Assembly: GCA_002426755.1 (NCBI GenBank)
Contig: DINI01000028.1
Span: forward strand, 6,073-62,377
Source of the DNA: Flavobacteriaceae bacterium UBA5544
GTDB taxonomy: Bacteria; Bacteroidota; Bacteroidia; Flavobacteriales; Flavobacteriaceae
Length of the DNA stretch: 56,305 nucleotides
Reading direction: 5' to 3'
This document shows, piece by piece, positions 33,563 to 42,536 of this stretch (within the stretch, counting starts at the first letter, position 1; the number at the start of each line of letters is the position of its first letter). The notes below the pieces were generated by a model. The model saw nothing but the letters and a program-made list of their open reading frames with translations. It searched no databases and was not told where the DNA came from. The translations under genes were made by a program, and so were the position numbers.

Positions 33563-34516
33563 ATGAATTTTAAGGAGTTATTGCCTTTTTACAAAACGAG
33601 CCACACTAAAAACTATAGATATAAATTTACGGTATTTACACCTGTTTTTAATTGCGAAAAAACAATTGAAAAAGTTCATGAATCACTGTTAAATCAAACT
33701 TACAAGAATTTCGAATGGCTTATCATTAACGATGGATCTACAGATAAATCTCACGAAATCATTTCAACAATCATTGCAAAATCACCGCTTACAATTAATT
33801 ATGTAAACAATAAAGTGAATAAGCACAAGATGAGTTGTTTCATTGAGGCAATCCCCTTGGCACAAGGCGAGTTTTTATTGCCTTTTGATGGGGATGATGA
33901 ATGTTACCCGAAGACTCTACAAGTATTTGAAAAGGAATATGAGGACATTCCGGCAGATTTGAAATCAAAAGTGGCCGCCGTAACTGTACTGTGTGTTGAT
34001 CAAAATGGAAAACCTATTGGGGAGCAATTTCCTGAAAATCCCCTCTATTGTAATACCTTTGAGGCCTTGCTTAAGAATCAAATTTCTGGTGAAAAATGGG
34101 GCTTTACTAAAACAGATGTTTTACGAGGCATTCACGTACCTACTAAAATGCTCAATTTTGGATTTGTGCCAGAAAGTCTTATTTGGAACACTGTGGCGCG
34201 CACTGGATTTTTGACCAAATGCGTGAATATACCACTTCGGATTTACCATGTTGGAGTGGAAAATTCCATTATGAATTCTCCTATGACGTCTAAAACTGCT
34301 TTTGGAACTGTGCTTAATGGTATTGCTATAAACAACTGGTTTATTAGCAATTACTTTTTTGTTTCACCCATCTTCTTTCTAAAATCAATATATGTCACAA
34401 TTCGTTCCACAAAGTATATTGATTATCCTTTGAACATATACTTGAAATCTATTGATTCCTTTCTATTCAAATCCTTAATTTTTGTGCTCTGGCCAATCAG
34501 AAAATTCATGAAATGA
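33563..34516 (+). CDS. Family 2 glycosyltransferase
   Basis: A 317-residue GT-A glycosyltransferase. TVFTPVFNCEKTIEK and LIINDGSTDKSHEII form the nucleotide-binding strands, and PFDGDDECYP holds the metal-binding DxD-type site. The C-terminal 60 residues contain hydrophobic helices suggesting membrane association. It adds a sugar to the lipid-linked repeat unit at the inner leaflet; the donor is unknown. It is the last gene of the rightward block, and its stop codon lies inside a perfect hairpin shared with the convergent phosphoglycosyl transferase gene. Confidence 0.92.
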   Translation: MNFKELLPFYKTSHTKNYRYKFTVFTPVFNCEKTIEKVHESLLNQTYKNFEWLIINDGSTDKSHEIISTIIAKSPLTINYVNNKVNKHKMSCFIEAIPLAQGEFLLPFDGDDECYPKTLQVFEKEYEDIPADLKSKVAAVTVLCVDQNGKPIGEQFPENPLYCNTFEALLKNQISGEKWGFTKTDVLRGIHVPTKMLNFGFVPESLIWNTVARTGFLTKCVNIPLRIYHVGVENSIMNSPMTSKTAFGTVLNGIAINNWFISNYFFVSPIFFLKSIYVTIRSTKYIDYPLNIYLKSIDSFLFKSLIFVLWPIRKFMK

Positions 34517-34527
34517 ATTTTCTGATT
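34495..34527. terminator. Perfect 15-bp hairpin overlapping two convergent stop codons
   Basis: AATCAGAAAATTCAT (34495-34509), loop GAA, ATGAATTTTCTGATT (34513-34527): a 15-bp stem without mismatch. It includes the TGA of the GT2 gene (34514-34516) and reaches the TAA of the phosphoglycosyl transferase (34526-34528). It is symmetric, so it can act on both transcripts; there is no long T tract. Confidence 0.7.
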
Positions 34528-35143
34528 ATTCCAAGGTCCCTTTAAATTCTGGCATATCAAGCGTTTCGGAATTATTGATATCTGCTCTGTTAATCACTTT
34601 GTCAACAGTCTTAAGGATGATTCTAAAGTCTAGTGCTAAAGACAAATGCTCAACATAGTAAACATCGTACTCAAATTTTTGTTCCCAGCTTATCGTGTTT
34701 CTTCCATTTACCTGCGCCCATCCAGTTATGCCAGGAAGAACTTCATGCCGTCTATTTTGTCGTTGGTTATAATATTGTAAATATTGTGGCAATAATGGGC
34801 GAGGGCCTATAAGGCTCATGTCTCCTTTTAGGATATTTAATAGCTGTGGTAGCTCATCCAATGAAAATTTTCTGCAAAAATTTCCAATTTTGGTAACGCG
34901 CTCTAAAGCTGGCAAAAGATTTCCGTACGCGTCTGTTTTGTCGTTCATTGTCTTAAACTTGATTATTGTGAAAATGCGACCATGTTTACCAGTACGTTCT
35001 TGATAGAAAAATGGTTTACCATGATTAAGTATTAGAAGACAAATTAAAAGTGTTAAAAATAGAGGAAAGATAAGCAAAAGACCTATGAACGCCGCAAAAA
35101 AATCAATGAAACGCTTTAAAAAATTTGAGTATATGTTTCTCAT
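34526..35143 (-). CDS. PglC-like initiating phosphoglycosyl transferase (bacterial sugar transferase)
   Basis: Starts glycan assembly by moving a phosphosugar from UDP-sugar to undecaprenyl phosphate. It is the short monotopic form (205 residues from Met 35143; the frame extends to Met 35182). N-terminal reentrant membrane helix: KRFIDFFAAFIGLLLIFPLF. Conserved: FYQERTGKHGRIFTIIKFKTM and the catalytic Asp-Glu in FSLDELPQL, then SLIGPRPLLP and PGITGWAQVNGRN. Being PglC-sized, it probably uses a diNAcBac-like or related 4-amino sugar, matching the dehydratase and aminotransferase in the locus. It is the last gene of the long leftward block. Confidence 0.95.
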   Translation of the reverse strand: MRNIYSNFLKRFIDFFAAFIGLLLIFPLFLTLLICLLILNHGKPFFYQERTGKHGRIFTIIKFKTMNDKTDAYGNLLPALERVTKIGNFCRKFSLDELPQLLNILKGDMSLIGPRPLLPQYLQYYNQRQNRRHEVLPGITGWAQVNGRNTISWEQKFEYDVYYVEHLSLALDFRIILKTVDKVINRADINNSETLDMPEFKGTLE

Positions 35144-35210
35144 TTTTAATTGATTGATATGGTTATTGAGATAGTCAAACAATTCAGGTTTGAGGCAAAT
35201 TGTAAAATTA

Positions 35211-36209
35211 CTACTTTATTTTAAACTTAACATAAATAGGTTCGTGATCAGATAGCTTAAGGTTGAAATTATCATGACTAATCACCTTAATTTTTCTACC
35301 GTAGAGAAAATGATCCAATTGCAATGGATATTTAAAAAAAGAATAGGTTTTGCCAAATCCGTTGCCATTAGTTATATAGGAATCTTTCATGCTGTCTTTC
35401 AATATTCTATATGTCTGGCTGTATTGCGTGGAATTAAAATCCCCGCAAATGATTGTTTTTAGGTTGGATTTGTCCGCATGCGACTTAATTAGATGAGCCT
35501 GGGCAATTTGTTTTGTATTTGTGTTGTTTAGGTGTTTCCAATAGTTGACATTCTTATAGTTATCAGCTATCACATATTGATTGATTATAAATGATTGCAA
35601 ATGACAATTGTACACCCTTATTGTGTCCTGCTTTATTTTGATGTCAGCATAAATGGCGTTGTTTTTTGTGTTGGGAAAGTCTACATATCCTTGATTGATT
35701 ATAGGATATTTTGAATAGATAGTAAGAAGTGATTTGTCAATATTGTCTCGATACCCTATAAAAATAAAAGGATACCCATTTATTTTTTTGACGTCCTTAT
35801 ATGAAGATTCCTGAAAGGCTATAATATCAGCGTTTAAAGAATCAACAAATTTTATAATTTTTGTGGATGCATTGTGTTTTGGGTCATCAGCGACATATTG
35901 TTTGAACTCTCTTGCATTGTATGTGATAAGGCTGAAAGAATCCAGGGGTTTCACATCAATTTTTGTTGAAATCTGAAAAAAGAAACTATAAAAAGTCAAG
36001 TAAATAATAACTCCAATAAGGGTGAAGTATTTCTTTTTGATTACACCGCAAATTGATAATAGACAATTGATAATAAAAAGAAGCGGCATAATAACGCTGA
36101 AGAGAACGGATAGAATGCCAAAGTTAAAAAAGGAGCTTACTATTCCCAGTACCAACACTATTAAAACAGTAATTGAAAATTTGTCTATTTTACTTAATGT
36201 GGGCTTCAT
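35211..36209 (-). CDS. Membrane-anchored endonuclease/exonuclease/phosphatase-family hydrolase
   Basis: A 332-residue EEP-superfamily protein. Three N-terminal TM helices (about 11-33, 35-55, 60-78) anchor a C-terminal catalytic domain with the full motif set: LITYNAREF (Asn), IIAFQESS (Glu, metal ligand), YNCHLQS (His), CGDFNST (Asp, Asn), LDHFLY (Asp) and LSDHEPI (Asp-His). Topology suggests the enzyme domain faces the periplasm. EEP enzymes cleave phosphodiester or phosphomonoester bonds in nucleic acids, lipids or sugars. Its place between a GT4 and the PglC-like gene suggests lipid- or glycan-phosphate chemistry rather than DNA repair, but this is inference. Confidence 0.85.
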   Translation of the reverse strand: MKPTLSKIDKFSITVLIVLVLGIVSSFFNFGILSVLFSVIMPLLFIINCLLSICGVIKKKYFTLIGVIIYLTFYSFFFQISTKIDVKPLDSFSLITYNAREFKQYVADDPKHNASTKIIKFVDSLNADIIAFQESSYKDVKKINGYPFIFIGYRDNIDKSLLTIYSKYPIINQGYVDFPNTKNNAIYADIKIKQDTIRVYNCHLQSFIINQYVIADNYKNVNYWKHLNNTNTKQIAQAHLIKSHADKSNLKTIICGDFNSTQYSQTYRILKDSMKDSYITNGNGFGKTYSFFKYPLQLDHFLYGRKIKVISHDNFNLKLSDHEPIYVKFKIK

Positions 36210-36232
36210 TTATAAAAATTGCTGTCTGTTTT

Positions 36233-37363
36233 TTACAGTGCTTCTTTAACTATTCTTACCAAGTCTTTGTTGATGATATGTACGTCAAATCGTTCTTCAG
36301 CATATTTTCGACTGTTGATGCCCATTTCCCTAATTTTTTCTGGATTGAGAATAAAAAATTCCATTGGTTTCACCAAAGCGTCCAAATTTCGTGGTTCAAT
36401 TAGAAAACCATTAATTCCTTCCCTGACCGCTTCTCGACAGCCCACAGAATCGGTGGTGATGACAGGGTTTCCACATGCACAGGCTTCCAAAGTGGTTCGC
36501 GGCAAACCCTCTCTATAATAACTTGGTAAGACAAAGACATCACTGTTATGGAAGTACTGTACAATATCAGTTTGGTGTCCATGAAACTTGATTACACCAT
36601 CTTTGTGCAACTTATTAATTTCGACTTCGCTAATTGCAGAAGGAGAGGTTTCAATCGGTCCGACAAGGTGAAATTCAGTTTCAGGATATTTTTCCTTTAA
36701 TAATTGAGCTGCCTTCAAAAAAAGTGCGATACCTTTTTCCTCTATCATTCTGGAAATCAATAAAAAGCTGACCTTGCTAGCAATATTCTTTTCTTTAAAT
36801 GTAAATTGATTGAGATTAACCCCAGAACCACTTACAAAAGCAACTTTTTGTTGTTTTGAAATCACGTTTCTCTCCAACAGCAATTGGTAGTCATCGTTGT
36901 TTTGAAATACGATGATTTTGTTTTTCCTGATAGATAGTTTGTAAAGTATCTCATTGAATTTTTGCAAGAGCCTTGTTTTAGCTGAAAGCCCTGAAAAGGC
37001 ATAACCCAATCCTGTGATTAAGGAAACCACAGGAACTTTGCACATATTGGCAGCCATAGAGCCATAAATCACAGGTTTTACGGTATAGGGAAACACCACA
37101 TCAATTCGATTTTCTTTAATGATGGATTTTAGCTCAATAATCGATTTAAAATCCTTGAACGGATTTAAACCTGTGCGCTGCAGATTAAATTCGATGGGTG
37201 TTGCCCCTAGAGCACGAAGTTTCTCATAATCTTCTTCGGTACACTCTGGCGCTGCCGTAAACACTTCAAATCCGTTTTGAATTAAACTCTTTATAAAATC
37301 TCCTCTAAACCATGCAATTGAGCTGGCCAAGGATGCAATTATCAATACTCTTTTTTTCTCCAT
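36233..37363 (-). CDS. Family 4 glycosyltransferase (PglA-like)
   Basis: A 376-residue GT-B enzyme. The N-terminal acceptor half begins KRVLIIASLASSIAWFRGDFI, and the C-terminal half holds LLISRMIEEKGIALFLKAA and the retaining-GT4 E-x7-E motif in YREGLPRTTLEACACGNPVI. The opening and the FPYTVKPVIYGSMAANM stretch are typical of PglA-like enzymes that add the second sugar onto a PglC product, which suits its place next to the initiating transferase. Six bp separate it from the upstream asnB gene. Confidence 0.93.
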   Translation of the reverse strand: MEKKRVLIIASLASSIAWFRGDFIKSLIQNGFEVFTAAPECTEEDYEKLRALGATPIEFNLQRTGLNPFKDFKSIIELKSIIKENRIDVVFPYTVKPVIYGSMAANMCKVPVVSLITGLGYAFSGLSAKTRLLQKFNEILYKLSIRKNKIIVFQNNDDYQLLLERNVISKQQKVAFVSGSGVNLNQFTFKEKNIASKVSFLLISRMIEEKGIALFLKAAQLLKEKYPETEFHLVGPIETSPSAISEVEINKLHKDGVIKFHGHQTDIVQYFHNSDVFVLPSYYREGLPRTTLEACACGNPVITTDSVGCREAVREGINGFLIEPRNLDALVKPMEFFILNPEKIREMGINSRKYAEERFDVHIINKDLVRIVKEAL

Positions 37364-37369
37364 TTGGGG

Positions 37370-39274
37370 TTAATTCTCTTTAAGAAATGTATGACTATAC
37401 CATTTTTGGAAACAGTAATAGGACCAGACCCTAAAGGTACTGTCTTTTTTGCTTTCCAAATGGTCTGTAACCAATCTTGGGATGACTTCCGTATTAAAAA
37501 TGCCTTGTGACTTAAGAAAATCAGGTTCGATATAGCTTTGAAGTTCCTTTTTAAGGCTTTGTCGCAACCAATCTCCTGTTGGACTGCCGAAACCACTTTT
37601 GCCTTTTTCCAAAAAATCTGTAGGAAACTGGTCTCTGAACGCTTCTTTTAAAATGTATTTTTTGTTCCATCCTTTCATCAAGTAGCTTTCTGGAAGGGTA
37701 TTGGTAAATTCCCATATCTCTTTATTTAAAAAAGGCGCACGACATTCTAAGGAGGTCATCATGCTTGTTCTATCAACTTTAGCCAACATGCCACCTTCCA
37801 AGCTCAAAACTTTATCCACAAGTCTAAAATCTGTCAGGGTTTCTATTTTTTCCTTATTTAATACCTTTTTGTATTCTTGAAAAATGTTGGGTTCAAAATA
37901 ATCTGGCGACATAATTTCAGCCAATTGGCTACTCGTATTTGCCAAAGAAATAATGTCCCAATAAAAACCGCCATCATGGTCAATGGCATTTAGCAATTTG
38001 TTGATTTGAAATTTTCTACCTCTCGTATCATCCTTACTTATCAAATACTTGTTGCTCAAACCTGAAATGGCCTTATGAAGTCCTTTTGGAATCACGCTCG
38101 TGTAGCGCTTGTTCATCTTGCCAATATAATATTTGTTGTAGCCGCCAAACACTTCGTCTCCACCATCTCCTGTCAATGCCACCGTGACGTGTTCCCTTGT
38201 TTTTTCAGATAATAGGTGAGTGGGTAGGGCAGCCGTATCGGAAAAAGGTTCATCGAAATTCAATAGGATTTCATGGATATTGTTTTTCAAATCCTCTTCA
38301 TCTATAATAAACTCGTGATGATTGCTATTCAACAATTTGGCCACAACTCTAGATTTATCAGTCTCGTCGTACGATGCTTTTTTAAATCCTATTGAAAATG
38401 TGTCAATTTTCTTGTCTGTTGATTGTGCAAGACATAACGAAATGATGGAAGAATCTACACCTCCAGATAAAAAGGTTCCCAGACCTACATCGGCAATGGA
38501 GCGACTGTCGACACTTTTGTAAACAAGGTCTTTTGTTTTCGTTTTGGCATCATCAAATGAAACCTTACTGACTCTTGGTTCGGGTTCAGCATTTATTTTA
38601 CGAATTGTTGTGTGGTGTGATGCTAAATCATATTCTATATAATGATTGGCTTCCAACTTATAAATGTTGTCATATATTGTGTGTGGTGCAGGAATGTAAG
38701 TGAGCCTAAAATAAAGATTCAACCCTTTTTTTGAAATGTTAGGTTGGTAATCGATGGTTTTGATGATGGATTTCAATTCTGATGCCCACAGAAATTCCTT
38801 CTCGGTGTGAGTGTAATACAATGGTTTTTCGCCAAAGAAGTCACGCCCAATAAAGAGTTTGTTGATGTTTTTATCATAGATACTAAAACTATACATGCCA
38901 TCAAGCCATTGGAACGATTCGACGCCATATCTTTCGTAGGCTTTAAGTATGACTTCGGTATCACTTGAAGTATGGAAAGAAACGCCTTCTGCTTCCAATC
39001 TAGATTTTATGGCTTTGTAATTATAAATTTCACCATTGAACACAATGACGATTTGTTTATTATCCGAAAATATCGGTTGTTTCCCAGACGATAAATCAAT
39101 AATGGATAACCGTCGCATGCCCATACCAACTGAAAAACCAGCATTTTCTTCCCAGAATACACCATCATCATCCGGACCTCTATGAACAATCAGATGATTC
39201 ATGCTATTGACAATAGATGATATTTTGTCCTTATCTTGATGGGTTTTGGTTATGATACCGTTGATTCCGCACAT
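37370..39274 (-). CDS. asnB: Asparagine synthase-like glutamine amidotransferase, copy 1
   Basis: A 634-residue class II amidotransferase. The N-terminal glutaminase has nucleophile Cys2 (MCGINGI), RGPDDDG and FNGEIYNYK (79-87). The C-terminal synthase domain has the PPi-loop SGGVDSS (270-276) and TGDGGDEVFGGYNKYY. In polysaccharide loci such proteins convert a sugar carboxylate (uronic acid) to an amide, rather than making asparagine. It lies inside the long leftward block between two GT4 genes, which supports that role. A second, divergent copy is at 52306-54111. Confidence 0.92.
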   Translation of the reverse strand: MCGINGIITKTHQDKDKISSIVNSMNHLIVHRGPDDDGVFWEENAGFSVGMGMRRLSIIDLSSGKQPIFSDNKQIVIVFNGEIYNYKAIKSRLEAEGVSFHTSSDTEVILKAYERYGVESFQWLDGMYSFSIYDKNINKLFIGRDFFGEKPLYYTHTEKEFLWASELKSIIKTIDYQPNISKKGLNLYFRLTYIPAPHTIYDNIYKLEANHYIEYDLASHHTTIRKINAEPEPRVSKVSFDDAKTKTKDLVYKSVDSRSIADVGLGTFLSGGVDSSIISLCLAQSTDKKIDTFSIGFKKASYDETDKSRVVAKLLNSNHHEFIIDEEDLKNNIHEILLNFDEPFSDTAALPTHLLSEKTREHVTVALTGDGGDEVFGGYNKYYIGKMNKRYTSVIPKGLHKAISGLSNKYLISKDDTRGRKFQINKLLNAIDHDGGFYWDIISLANTSSQLAEIMSPDYFEPNIFQEYKKVLNKEKIETLTDFRLVDKVLSLEGGMLAKVDRTSMMTSLECRAPFLNKEIWEFTNTLPESYLMKGWNKKYILKEAFRDQFPTDFLEKGKSGFGSPTGDWLRQSLKKELQSYIEPDFLKSQGIFNTEVIPRLVTDHLESKKDSTFRVWSYYCFQKWYSHTFLKEN

Positions 39275-39291
39275 ACTTTTCTTCCGTTAAA

Positions 39292-40446
39292 CTAGTTGAG
39301 TTGAGGCATAGTGTTGATAAGCCCAATATATTCTTCCAAAATGTGATTTTTTTCAAAATCCTTAATGCGTTTTTTGCAGTTTAATTTGCAGGAATCCATA
39401 TAAGCTTTGTGGTCTAAAAAATATTGAATTCCGTTGGACATTAGTGCTACATTTTTAATTGGAACCAAAATGCCATAATCTGTCACCATTAAACCGTCGT
39501 TTGGGTTTTCTAGCTCCATAATTTCACTTGGACCAGATTGGCAATTGGTTGTTAAGATTGGCAATCCACAAGCCATGGCTTCCAATAACACATTTGGAAA
39601 TCCTTCATGATTGGAGCCAAACATGAATAAATCTGCTGCTTTTAAATATTTATAAGGATTGGCGTCAAAACCCATTAAAATGACTTGTTTTTTGATGTCC
39701 AGTTGTTCAATCAATTGCTCCAATTCGTTCTGCATATCTCCTACGCCAAAAATATACAATCTTAACAAGGGATTTTTCAATCTATGGATCGCTTCGATAA
39801 GCATAAGATGATTTTTGCCAATGTCTAGGCGTCCGAGCGTGATGATGTTGAATTTACTTTCATCGAAGAAGAAGTCAATTGGCTCAATGCCATCGATTTT
39901 GCCCAAATCGATTGGGTTGTGAACTACTTTCATCATTTTTGACGGTACACCGAAATTATGGATAAGGTCATTGGCGTTTCCATGCGAATTACCAATAACC
40001 ATATCCGCTTTTTTATACAATAAACGAATCAGTGTTTTATTAAAACTTGACTGAAACCCTTTGTAGCTGTATTGTAAAGTTGGAAATGCGAGTTCATTGA
40101 TGATTACATGACATTCATAGCTAGTGAACTTTCTGGCAATTATATTAATGAAATTAGGCCTAGTTAGCAGGCTCACGGTATGAGTGATTTTTAACTCCTT
40201 AATTAATCGTGAATATTTATAGGCCAAAAAGGGAATTTTTAAAGCTTTCATCAAACCGCTTTCGTTCTCATCTGATTCCTCTAAATAATAAATCTGGACA
40301 TTTTTTGGCAATTCGTATTCAATTCTTTTATTCATTAAAATCAGACACGCATCTATTTTATTTTTAACGCAATAGGCTACTATATATGAAGCTTGTCTTT
40401 CAGCACCTCCGCCCGATAATGAGTATATAAATAATCCTAATTTCAT
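39292..40446 (-). CDS. Family 4 glycosyltransferase
   Basis: A 384-residue GT-B enzyme. The N-terminal glycine-rich loop is IYSLSGGGAERQAS, the donor half has ITLGRLDIGKNHLMLIEAI, and the E-x7-E site is in GSNHEGFPNVLLEAMACGLP. It is similar in build to the next GT4 (40457-41527), but the sequences differ enough that they are not a recent duplication. Donor and acceptor unknown; it adds an inner or middle sugar of the repeat unit. Confidence 0.93.
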   Translation of the reverse strand: MKLGLFIYSLSGGGAERQASYIVAYCVKNKIDACLILMNKRIEYELPKNVQIYYLEESDENESGLMKALKIPFLAYKYSRLIKELKITHTVSLLTRPNFINIIARKFTSYECHVIINELAFPTLQYSYKGFQSSFNKTLIRLLYKKADMVIGNSHGNANDLIHNFGVPSKMMKVVHNPIDLGKIDGIEPIDFFFDESKFNIITLGRLDIGKNHLMLIEAIHRLKNPLLRLYIFGVGDMQNELEQLIEQLDIKKQVILMGFDANPYKYLKAADLFMFGSNHEGFPNVLLEAMACGLPILTTNCQSGPSEIMELENPNDGLMVTDYGILVPIKNVALMSNGIQYFLDHKAYMDSCKLNCKKRIKDFEKNHILEEYIGLINTMPQLN

Positions 40447-40456
40447 TTCGGTACGG

Positions 40457-41527
40457 TTATTTTACAACTTCAAGAAATAAAGCTTCATACTGTTGAAGAA
40501 TCAAATTCTCATTGAACTTTTTATTTACGGTCTTACTCACGTCAACAGGATTCCATTGTCGGGAATCCCTTAATATTTTTAAGAACTCATCTTCGCTATT
40601 AACCATATAGCCGTTGATACCATTTTCAATGATTTCTTTGGTACCTCCAGGAACATTAAAAGCGATAACGGGTGTACCAACAGAGCACGATTCTATTAGA
40701 CAGTTTGGAAATCCCTCAAAATAGGACCCTTGCAGAAAATAATCACTTTGAGCGAGATATTTTGAAACATCCTTTGTGAACTCAATATGGGTGATTTTAT
40801 CATGAAGGTTGTACTGTTCAATTAATGAATAGACCCTATCCTTATCAGAACCGTTGCCTATTATGGTGTAATGAAATGGAAATTCAATTTGTGCCAATAT
40901 TTTTAAAATTCTATCATAACCTTTTTCCTTGCTCAATCTTCCAACAGTTATATATTGAAGCTTATTTTTATGGGCGTTATGTTCCTTCAGTTTAAAACCA
41001 GCTGTAACAGGATTATTGATTACAACAATTTTATTGCTATCTATTTTATAGTTTTCTATAATATCATTTTGCATATCTTGAGATTGGCATATGATTTTAT
41101 CAAAATAATTAAAACGTTTCGCGCTTAATAAGCCCAAAAGATTAAATTGATTAGTATTAAAGAATTCTGCATCCAAACTCAAAACTGTAACTTCTCTTGA
41201 AATAAACTTTGTTTTAGAGAAAATCATGGACATAAACGCAGTGACTGTGTTAAGATGTCCAACGGCACTAAGGAAAATGTCTGGTTTATTTTTTCTAATG
41301 TAATTAAATAATGCAGGAATACCGTTTAAAACCCTTGGTTTTTCCAAAAAAACAAGTTCAATGTTTTTAACATCATAAGATGCATCTTTGGAATACCCGA
41401 TGATTAGCAAAGTGGCATTAAATTTTTGGGGATCAATATTTTGAGCTATATAGGAAAATACACGTTCGGCTCCTCCTGGCAGAAGGTTTGGAAGGGCGAA
41501 TGTGATATTGATTTTACTTTCTGTCAT
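40457..41527 (-). CDS. Family 4 glycosyltransferase
   Basis: A 356-residue GT-B enzyme with PNLLPGGAERVFSYIAQ at the N-terminus, YITVGRLSKEKGYDRILKIL in the donor half and SYFEGFPNCLIESCSVGTPV, where the second Glu of E-x7-E is kept. It is preceded by a 65-bp gap after the SGNH gene and followed by a GT4 at 10 bp. Cytosolic face of the inner membrane; sugar specificity cannot be read. Confidence 0.93.
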   Translation of the reverse strand: MTESKINITFALPNLLPGGAERVFSYIAQNIDPQKFNATLLIIGYSKDASYDVKNIELVFLEKPRVLNGIPALFNYIRKNKPDIFLSAVGHLNTVTAFMSMIFSKTKFISREVTVLSLDAEFFNTNQFNLLGLLSAKRFNYFDKIICQSQDMQNDIIENYKIDSNKIVVINNPVTAGFKLKEHNAHKNKLQYITVGRLSKEKGYDRILKILAQIEFPFHYTIIGNGSDKDRVYSLIEQYNLHDKITHIEFTKDVSKYLAQSDYFLQGSYFEGFPNCLIESCSVGTPVIAFNVPGGTKEIIENGINGYMVNSEDEFLKILRDSRQWNPVDVSKTVNKKFNENLILQQYEALFLEVVK

Positions 41528-41592
41528 TTTGTGTTTATATCCACCAAAAATATGGTATGTTTTTACTTAAAGGAGCTATTTTCAATTTTATA

Positions 41593-42534
41593 TTATGGTT
41601 TTAAATTGTCGTTTAAAATTCTGTTTGATAGTTCTTCGCTGACTTGATGTGCTGCCCTTTCATGTCCATAGCACGTCCAGTGACTATCGTAATCAAACGT
41701 CCAGGTTTTATCACCATTAGAATCCAGTAGAATAATTTTGAACCCTGCATTTTTACATATTTCAACGATTGTTTTGTTAGCGTTGGGATGAAAAACCAAG
41801 GTTTTGGTATCAATGGAATAATTAGCTCTAATATATGATAAGAGTTTAGTGATTTCAGCTTTTTGATTTAAATCCTTGTTCTTATCATCTTCAATTGGTT
41901 TTTTGAATTTTCCTTCTGTATTTTCAGTAGCTCCAATTGGAAACCTATTGTAAAAATAATAAGCTAATTTGCAGGTGTACAAGGCTTTTTTAATCATAGG
42001 TGCCTTCATTTCTCCATACTGAATTTGATTGGTCTCAATATTTAATTGAGTGATATCCTTCAATGGCTTTACTTGGTAAATGCTCTCATAAAAATCTTCA
42101 TTATTGACATAGATTAAGGTCTGTATTGGTTTTAGAGAATCAAATTGTTTGCTTATTTCCATAGCCTCAATCAATGATACCCCAGAGCGAGCAGCTTCCA
42201 TGAAGTTGTAGTTCTTCATGCTTTTTTTTAAGTATGAAGATTGATGGCATTCGTTTGGGTTCATGAAGTTTTCAATATATGAGTCTCCAAGAATCATAAT
42301 AAGACTGTCGTAACTTTTCGGAAGTTCTCCTGGCCAGCCTAATGTATTGACCATCCATTTATGTTCGCCACCTTTCCAGTACCCATCCTGATTTGGAAAG
42401 TATTTTTGAATGCCATATTGGTCAATGGTCCTTTGAGGAATATCTGAAACAGCATGCGTCAACCTCACTACGATTTCTCCTACCACAACTGAAAGCACTA
42501 AAAACAGAATTATATTTTTTAAGAATTTTTTCAT
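41593..42534 (-). CDS. SGNH/GDSL-like protein paired with MBOAT, pair 1
   Basis: A 313-residue protein with one N-terminal membrane anchor (ILFLVLSVVVGEIVV) and an extracytoplasmic SGNH-type domain. The nucleophile serine is Ser85 in MILGDSYIENF; the His of the third block is in DSHWTCYGHERAA near the C-terminus. It starts two bp after the MBOAT gene. In AlgI/AlgJ/AlgX- and DltB/DltD-like systems the MBOAT moves an acyl group across the membrane and the SGNH partner places it on the glycan, so this is the probable periplasmic O-acyltransferase of pair 1. Confidence 0.8.
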   Translation of the reverse strand: MKKFLKNIILFLVLSVVVGEIVVRLTHAVSDIPQRTIDQYGIQKYFPNQDGYWKGGEHKWMVNTLGWPGELPKSYDSLIMILGDSYIENFMNPNECHQSSYLKKSMKNYNFMEAARSGVSLIEAMEISKQFDSLKPIQTLIYVNNEDFYESIYQVKPLKDITQLNIETNQIQYGEMKAPMIKKALYTCKLAYYFYNRFPIGATENTEGKFKKPIEDDKNKDLNQKAEITKLLSYIRANYSIDTKTLVFHPNANKTIVEICKNAGFKIILLDSNGDKTWTFDYDSHWTCYGHERAAHQVSEELSNRILNDNLKP

Positions 42535-42536
42535 GA

